Assembly (NCBI RefSeq): GCF_024704385.1 | Contig: NZ_JAJDFX010000002.1 | Coordinates: 1,364,001-1,428,000 of the forward strand | Length of the DNA stretch: 64,000 nucleotides | Source: Cellulomonas sp. P24 | GTDB taxonomy: Bacteria > Actinomycetota > Actinomycetes > Actinomycetales > Cellulomonadaceae | Direction of reading: 5' to 3' | Shown here: piece after piece, positions 59,229-64,000 of the stretch | How positions within the stretch are numbered: position 1 is the stretch's first letter | How the letters are laid out: each line of letters starts with the position of its first letter | Program-made: the position numbers and the translations under genes | Notes under the pieces: generated by a model | Seen by the model: only the letters and a program-made list of their open reading frames with translations | Told to the model about the DNA's origin: nothing | Database searches by the model: none

Positions 59229-59918
59229 CGCAGCGCCGTCACCCGTGTGTGACGAGTCAGCCGGCGGCTGGGTCACAGGTGGCGGCGTCACGGGCGGCTG
59301 CGTCGAGGGTGACGGCGTCGAAGGCGGCTGGGTGCCGACCGGCTGCTCGGCACCGGACGGTGGGACCACGGGCTGCCCGACGGGCGCGCCGGCCTGGCCC
59401 ACCGGAGTCTGGGCCATCCAGCCGCTGCGCACACCGCCGATCTTCTGCAGGAGGTTGCGGGCCTTGTTCGCCTCGGACGCGGCGCAGAGCACCGCGTAGC
59501 TGCTCGCGACGATCTGGCTGGCGGACGTGAAGTCCCGCTTGCCGCCCGTGAACGAGAAGCTGATCACCGAGAACAGCATCCCGAACGCGGCACCGATGAA
59601 GATGGCCGCCATCAGGGTCGAGCTCGATCCCCCGCTCGAGGACGTGAACCACAGCAGGAGCAGGCCCACGAACGTGCCGAACCAGGCACCCGAGGCAGCG
59701 CCCGCCATGGCGACCCGCGGGTAGGAGAGCCGACCGGTCACCCGCTCGACCATCCGCAGGTCCGTCCCGACGATCGTCACGAGCTGCACCGGGAACTGCG
59801 AGTCGGAGAGGTGGTCGACGGCGCGCTGCGCCTCGAGATACGTGCCGTAGGACGCCACGAGCTCGCCCTGCGGCAGGGTGGGGGTGGACGGGACACGCGT
59901 CGGACGGGTGAAAGACAT
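59220..59918 (-). CDS. General-stress-protein-like membrane protein
   Basis: A 232-residue protein. The N-terminal YflT/GSP17M-like domain (about 15-65; VASYGTYLEAQRAVDHLSDS, VQLVTIVGTDLRMVERVTGR) is followed by two membrane helices (WFGTFVGLLLLWFT and LMAAIFIGAAFGMLFSVISF). A C-terminal region after residue 165 is rich in Pro, Gln, Thr and Val (PPSTPSPSTQPPVTPPPVTQ). ATG 59918 starts the recognisable domain; the longer frame to 59978 is not supported. Divergent from the MgtE-N/CBS gene. Function unknown. Confidence 0.75.
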   Translation of the reverse strand: MSFTRPTRVPSTPTLPQGELVASYGTYLEAQRAVDHLSDSQFPVQLVTIVGTDLRMVERVTGRLSYPRVAMAGAASGAWFGTFVGLLLLWFTSSSGGSSSTLMAAIFIGAAFGMLFSVISFSFTGGKRDFTSASQIVASSYAVLCAASEANKARNLLQKIGGVRSGWMAQTPVGQAGAPVGQPVVPPSGAEQPVGTQPPSTPSPSTQPPVTPPPVTQPPADSSHTGDGAASS

Positions 59919-60032
59919 GCCGCCATCATCCCGCAGGCCCCGGACGGTCGCCATGCCCGCGCCACATCCTGGTGGCATCCCGGCTGCCGTGGCGCCGGTC
60001 GCCCGTCACTCTGCGGCGCTAGGCTGACCGCC

Positions 60033-61352
60033 GTGAGCAGCACGGGAACTCGGGTGTTCGTCGCGCGTCTCGCCGGTACCTCCGTCTTCGACCCCGTCGG
60101 CGACCTGGTCGGGCGGGTCCGCGACGTCGTCGTGCTGCTCCGACCGAAGCTCGCACCGCGTGCGGTCGGCCTGGTCGTCGAGGTGCCGGGACGCCGTCGC
60201 GTGTTCCTCCCGTTGACCCGGGTGACCAGCATCGACGTCGGTCAGGTGATCTCCACCGGGCTGGTGAACATGCGCCGGTTCGAGCAGCGCGCGGCCGAGA
60301 CCCTGGCCGTCGGCGAGCTCTTCGACCGGACGGTCGAGTTCGTCGACGGGACGGGAAGCGCCTCGGTCGAGGACCTCGCGATCGAGAAGCAGCGCAACGG
60401 TGACTGGCTGCTCACCCAGATCTTCGTGCGCCGCCACGTGCCGTCCGGCAAGGGCGGGCTGCTGCGCCGCCGGGGCGAGACCCTCGTCGTCGACTGGAAC
60501 GCCGTCGCGAGCCTCGCCGGCGGGACGGAGGGGCAGGGCGCCGCGCTGCTGCTGGCCGCCTACGAGGACCTGAAGCCGGCCGACCTGGCCGACGTGCTGC
60601 ACGACCTCGGCGCGACCCGCCAGCTCGAGGTCGCGAACGCGCTCGACAACGAGCGCCTGGCCGACGTCCTCGAGGAGCTGCCGGAGGACGACCAGGTCGC
60701 GATCCTGTCGGGGCTCGACCGCGACCGCGCGGCCGACGTCCTCGAGGCCATGCAGCCCGATGACGCCGCCGACCTCCTCGGTGACCTCCCGCAGGACGAG
60801 GCCGCCGAGCTCCTCGAGCTGATGGAGCCCTAGGAGGCGCGCGACGTCCGGCGTCTGCTCGCGTACGAGGACCGCACCGCCGGTGGTCTCATGACCACGG
60901 AACCGGTCGTGCTCGGCCCCGAGACCCCGATCGCCGCGGCGCTCGCTCACGTCCGCCGCCAGGACCTCACCCCTGCCCTCGCGTCGATGGTGTTCGTCGT
61001 GCGGCCGCCGCTCGAGACGCCGACAGGAAGGTTCCTCGGCGTCGTGCACCTGCAGCGGATGCTCCGCGAGGCACCGCACGAGCCGCTCGGTGCGATCCTC
61101 GACTCGGACATCGAGGCCGTCGCCCCGCACGCCCCTCTGCTCAAGGTGACGCGACTGCTCGCGACCTACAACCTGCTCGCGCTCCCGGTGCTCGACAAGG
61201 AGAAGCGGCTGCTCGGCGTCGTGAGCGTGGACGACGTCCTCGACCACCTGCTGCCCGAGGACTGGCGCGAGGGCGAGGAGGCCGACGAGGCGCTTCCGAC
61301 CGCCGACGGTTCCGGCACGTCGACCCCGACGGAGGTGACCCGCCATGGCTGA
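60033..61352 (+). pseudogene. MgtE-N/CBS-domain protein interrupted by an in-frame TAG
   Basis: A 440-codon gene with one in-frame amber stop at 60831-60833 (CCC TAG GAG). Before it lie a PRC-barrel-like region (SVFDPVGDLVGRVRDVVVLL) and MgtE N-terminal repeats (LADVLEELPEDDQVAIL, AADLLGDLPQDEAAELL). After it, in the same frame, come DVRRLLAYEDRTAGGLMTTE and a CBS pair (LLKVTRLLATYNLLALPVLD). A G-to-T change (GAG to TAG) explains the stop. No MgtE membrane channel is present. Homologues such as Rv1232c are adjacent to DUF1003 and mrp, as here. The GTG start looks leaderless (TAGGCT 8 bp upstream). Confidence 0.82.
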
Positions 61353-61857
61353 GCGCCTGGACACGCCCAAGGAGATCCGCCGGTCGTTCCTGCCCCGGGT
61401 CCAGCGGAACCCGGACACCGTCGGTCGGATCGCCGAGCGGTTCGCCCGCTTCATGGGGACCGGCAGGTTCCTGCTCTACATGTCCGGCTTCGTGGTGCTG
61501 TGGGTCACGCTCAACGTCGTCGGCGCCAAGAGCGCGCACTGGGACGCCTACCCGTTCATCCTGCTCAACCTGTTCTTCTCGGTCCAGGCGTCCTACGCGG
61601 CGCCGCTGATCCTGCTCGCGCAGAACCGTCAGGACGACCGCGACCGGGTCGCGATCGAGCAGGACCGGCTCCGTGCCGACCGCGCGCTGGCGGACACCGA
61701 GTACCTGGCCCGCGAGATGGCGGCGCTCCGCATCGCCCTGAGCGAGGTCGCGACGCGCGACTTCGTGCGGTCCGAGCTGCGCAACCTGCTCGAGGACATC
61801 GGTGACGAGCGCGACACCGCCGCGGAGGCCGCGACGCGTGACCCGTCCGGACGCTGA
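61345..61857 (+). CDS. DUF1003 membrane protein
   Basis: A 170-residue protein with two membrane helices (about 38-56 FLLYMSGFVVLWVTLNVVG, and 64-88 YPFILLNLFFSVQASYAAPL), the DUF1003 signature NRQDDRDR, and a cytoplasmic coiled C-terminus (LREMAALRIALSEVATR-type heptads). Its ATG lies 8 bp inside the preceding MgtE-N/CBS gene, so the two should be coupled. Function unknown. Confidence 0.87.
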   Translation: MAERLDTPKEIRRSFLPRVQRNPDTVGRIAERFARFMGTGRFLLYMSGFVVLWVTLNVVGAKSAHWDAYPFILLNLFFSVQASYAAPLILLAQNRQDDRDRVAIEQDRLRADRALADTEYLAREMAALRIALSEVATRDFVRSELRNLLEDIGDERDTAAEAATRDPSGR

Positions 61858-61897
61858 CGCGTCGGGGCGAGCCGCTCGGCGACCTACGATGGACCCC

Positions 61898-63046
61898 ATG
61901 CCGGAGACCTCCACCCTCGAAGACGCCGTTCGTGCCGCCATGGCCACCGTGATCGACCCGGAGATCCGGCGTCCGATCACCGAGCTCGGGATGCTGCGAT
62001 CGGTCACCGTGCAGGACGGACCGGCGGGCGCGAACGTGGTCGTCGGCGTCGACCTCACCGTGGCCGGGTGCCCGATGAAGGACACCTTGACCAAGGACAT
62101 CCGGTCGGTCGGGATGTCCGTCGAGGGTGTCGCGTCGGTCCGGGTCGACCTGGGGGTCATGAGCGCCGAGCAGCGCGCCGAGCTCCGGTCGCAGCTGCGC
62201 GGCGGTGTCGCGGAGCCCGAGATCCCGTTCTCGAAGCCGGGATCGCTCACACGCGTCTACGCGATCGCCTCCGGGAAGGGCGGGGTCGGCAAGTCGTCGG
62301 TCACCGCGAACCTCGCGGTCGCGATGGCGGCGGACGGGCTGCGGGTCGGCGTGGTCGACGCGGACATCTACGGCTTCTCGATCCCCCGCATGCTCGGCGT
62401 GAGCCAGCCGCCGACCCGGGTCGACGACATGCTGCTCCCCCCGGTCGCGCACAACGTCAAGGTCATCTCGATCGGGATGTTCGTCACCGCGGGCCAGCCG
62501 GTCGTGTGGCGCGGCCCGATGCTGCACCGCGCGCTCCAGCAGTTCCTCGCCGACGTGTTCTGGGGCGACCTCGACGTCCTCCTGCTCGACCTCCCGCCCG
62601 GAACCGGTGACATCGCGATCTCGGTCGCCCAGCTCCTGCCGAGCTCCGAGCTCGTGGTGGTGACCACCCCGCAGCTCGCCGCGGCCGAGGTCGCCGAGCG
62701 CGCCGGTTCGATCGCGACCCAGACGCGGCAGAACATCGTCGGCGTGGTGGAGAACATGTCGTGGCTCGAGCAGCCCGACGGCACGCGCCTCGAGGTGTTC
62801 GGCACCGGTGGCGGCGCACGGGTCGCGGAGAACCTCGCGAGCCTCACGGGTGCATCCGTCCCGCTCCTCGGCCAGGTCCCGCTCGACCTCCGGCTGCGTG
62901 AGGCGGGCGACGACGGCGTCCCCGTCGTGCTGACGTCCCCCGAGTCTCCCGCGGCCATCGCCCTGCGCGAGGTCGCCCGGACGCTCGCGACCCGGTCCCG
63001 CGGTCTCGCGGGTCGGCCGCTCGGGCTCACCCCGACGACGCCCTGA
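61898..63046 (+). CDS. mrp: Mrp/ApbC/NBP35-type iron-sulfur cluster carrier ATPase
   Basis: A 382-residue protein. The N-terminal MIP18/DUF59 domain (about 5-90; IDPEIRRPITELGM, VAGCPMKDTL) is followed by a deviant Walker A ASGKGGVGKSSV (about 127-138), VGVVDADIYGFSI and VLLLDLPPGTGDIAISVAQL. The CxxC pair of many Mrp proteins is absent, as is common in actinobacterial members. It carries or inserts Fe-S clusters. TACGAT just upstream resembles a -10, suggesting a leaderless transcript from ATG 61898 (or 61889). Confidence 0.9.
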   Translation: MPETSTLEDAVRAAMATVIDPEIRRPITELGMLRSVTVQDGPAGANVVVGVDLTVAGCPMKDTLTKDIRSVGMSVEGVASVRVDLGVMSAEQRAELRSQLRGGVAEPEIPFSKPGSLTRVYAIASGKGGVGKSSVTANLAVAMAADGLRVGVVDADIYGFSIPRMLGVSQPPTRVDDMLLPPVAHNVKVISIGMFVTAGQPVVWRGPMLHRALQQFLADVFWGDLDVLLLDLPPGTGDIAISVAQLLPSSELVVVTTPQLAAAEVAERAGSIATQTRQNIVGVVENMSWLEQPDGTRLEVFGTGGGARVAENLASLTGASVPLLGQVPLDLRLREAGDDGVPVVLTSPESPAAIALREVARTLATRSRGLAGRPLGLTPTTP

Positions 63047-63050
63047 CCCG

Positions 63051-63368
63051 TCAGGACGTCGTCGACCGCCCGGCGCCGGTCCGTACGGGCTCCCAGCGGG
63101 AGCCCCAGCGCCGGGTGACCCGCGGGTCCCGGACCTCGGCGAGCCGGGCGACGGTCGCGCGCACCCGCGCACCGACACCGAGCGCCTCGGCGTCGTCCGC
63201 TGCGGTGAAGCGCACGGTGACGCGCGCCTGACCGTGCACGATGCCCACGTCGTAGGCCTCGACGGTCACGACGTCGCGTGCGGCCTGCGCAGCCGCGGGC
63301 AGCACGTCCTGCGGTGCCACGCCCGGCGCGAGCACACCCACGCCGAGCGTGACCCGGAACGACGGCAC
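63051..63368 (-). CDS. Small conserved-looking protein downstream of ppc
   Basis: A 105-residue protein starting at GTG 63368, 7 nt after the ppc stop. It has a beta-alpha pattern: SFRVTLGVGVLAPGVAPQDV, VVTVEAYDVGIVHGQARVTV, then an Arg-rich C-terminus (DPRVTRRWGSRWEPVRTGAG). I do not recognise the family. The close spacing suggests cotranscription with ppc. Its end is 4 bp from the convergent mrp stop. Confidence 0.62.
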   Translation of the reverse strand: MPSFRVTLGVGVLAPGVAPQDVLPAAAQAARDVVTVEAYDVGIVHGQARVTVRFTAADDAEALGVGARVRATVARLAEVRDPRVTRRWGSRWEPVRTGAGRSTTS

Positions 63369-63375
63369 GGGACGC

Positions 63376-64000
63376 TCAGCCGGTGTTCTGCAGCCCGGCG
63401 GCCACACCGTTGACGCTGAGCAGCAGCAGCTGACGCAGCCCCTCGACCTCGTCGGGCTCGACCCCGGACCGCAGCCGCTTGAGCGCGCGGAGCTGGAGCA
63501 GAGACAGGGCGTCGACGTACGGGCTGCGCAGCTGGACGGCCCGGCCGAGCACCCGGCGCCGCGACAGGACCTCGTCGCTGCCGGTGATCGCCAGGACCCA
63601 GCGCCGGGTCAGCGCCATCTCCTCGAGCACGAGGTCCGCGAGGTCCTGACGCTCGCCGAGGGCCAGGTACCGGCTCGCGATGCGCCGGTCGGTCTTCGCG
63701 AGGGACATCTCCACGTTGTCGATGACGGTCGTGAACAACGGCCAGCCCGCGTACGCGGCACGCAGCTCGTCGAGGTCGCCGACGGCGTCGAGCGCGGTGC
63801 CGAGCCCGAACCAGCCGGCGAGGTTCGTCCGGGCCTGGGACCACGAGAACACCCACGGGATCGCGCGCAGGTCGTCGAGGGACTCGACCGAGAGCCCACG
63901 GCGGGCCGGGCGCGACCCGAGCGGGAGCAGCCCGATCTCCTCGAGCGGAGTGACCTCGGCGAACCACTGCGGGAAGCCCTCGGCCCGCACCAACGAGTAG
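63376..64000 (-). CDS. ppc: Phosphoenolpyruvate carboxylase, C-terminal part
   Basis: The gene runs off the right edge; about 207 C-terminal codons are visible. Family signatures are VTPLEEIGLLPLGSRPARR, LRAIPWVFSWSQARTNLAGW (near the aspartate/PEP site), NVEMSLAKTD and the terminal NGVAAGLQNTG. PEP carboxylase makes oxaloacetate from PEP and bicarbonate for anaplerosis. The end NTG (QNTG) is the conserved C-terminus of this enzyme, so the 3' end is intact. Confidence 0.93.
   Translation of the reverse strand, partial: YSLVRAEGFPQWFAEVTPLEEIGLLPLGSRPARRGLSVESLDDLRAIPWVFSWSQARTNLAGWFGLGTALDAVGDLDELRAAYAGWPLFTTVIDNVEMSLAKTDRRIASRYLALGERQDLADLVLEEMALTRRWVLAITGSDEVLSRRRVLGRAVQLRSPYVDALSLLQLRALKRLRSGVEPDEVEGLRQLLLLSVNGVAAGLQNTG

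Noticed and set aside
61565-63178. A 537-codon minus-strand frame opposite DUF1003 and mrp.
   Set aside because: Antisense shadow of the well-supported Mrp gene; low-complexity Arg/Asp/Gly sequence.

Overview
The window reads as a high-GC, Gram-positive actinobacterium. Third codon positions are almost all G or C, starts are often GTG, many starts look leaderless, and it carries WhiB7, mycoredoxin, AdnAB and a run of actinobacterial 'conserved hypothetical' families. From about 27.5 kb to 55.9 kb the gene order largely parallels the Mycobacterium tuberculosis stretch Rv3193c-Rv3211: UPF0182, PDZ/S16 protease, zincin, ThiF-like, whiB7, uvrD2, mycoredoxin, nudC, TrkA-domain transporter, adnB, adnA, DUF3152, TetR, DUF3107, MiaE-like ferritin, DEAD helicase. 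Overall gene style suggests Micrococcales, perhaps Cellulomonadaceae; that placement is inference.

Region A (1-20.6 kb, minus strand) is the transfer region of an integrative conjugative element or integrated plasmid. One long run of genes, mostly joined by 4-bp ATGA/GTGA overlaps, first encodes a Tad/Flp-type pilus set: lipoprotein, PKD-like protein, SAF (CpaB-like), MinD/CpaE-like, TadA ATPase, TadB, TadC, a small Flp-like pilin, two TadE-like proteins and a TadG-like protein. It continues through a membrane LysM-SARP/BTAD protein into a type IV secretion set: DUF6112 pilin-like, TrbL/VirB6-like, SCO6880-like, VirB4-like ATPase, DnaB-N protein, VirD4/TraD coupling protein and a lytic transglycosylase cut by the window edge. 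No relaxase or integrase is visible; they would have to lie further left.

Region B (19.7-27.1 kb) is the accessory end of the element. It holds an uncharacterised protein divergent from an excisionase-like HTH gene with three 17-bp repeats between them, a Phd/VapC toxin-antitoxin pair with a perfect operator and near-identical 26-bp repeats on either side, a truncated serine resolvase, and a three-gene operon. The operon encodes TcmP (three-Cys-motif partner), a helicase fused to a PD-(D/E)XK nuclease, and the three-Cys DUF5131 (Gp37/Gp68) protein. This operon is the best candidate for an undescribed defence system. Region B ends at an initiator tRNA-Met gene whose 3' end faces the element, a plausible integration site.

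Region C (27.4-64 kb) is conserved chromosome. It covers cell-envelope and protease genes, the WhiB7 stress locus with an apparent uORF/attenuator leader, DNA repair (UvrD2, AdnAB), redox (mycoredoxin), NAD/RNA decapping (NudC), an RNA helicase, MarC, a PHP phosphoesterase, Xaa-Pro aminopeptidase, an MgtE-N/CBS protein, DUF1003, Mrp and the C-terminal part of PEP carboxylase.

Two chromosomal patterns stand out. Three ordinary genes (adnA, the MiaE-like ferritin gene, the MgtE-N/CBS gene) are each broken by one single-base event, which points to sequence error or recent decay. Four spacers between convergent genes carry short direct repeats: 18-25 bp units, tandem in three of them, and a spaced 16-bp repeat in the fourth.
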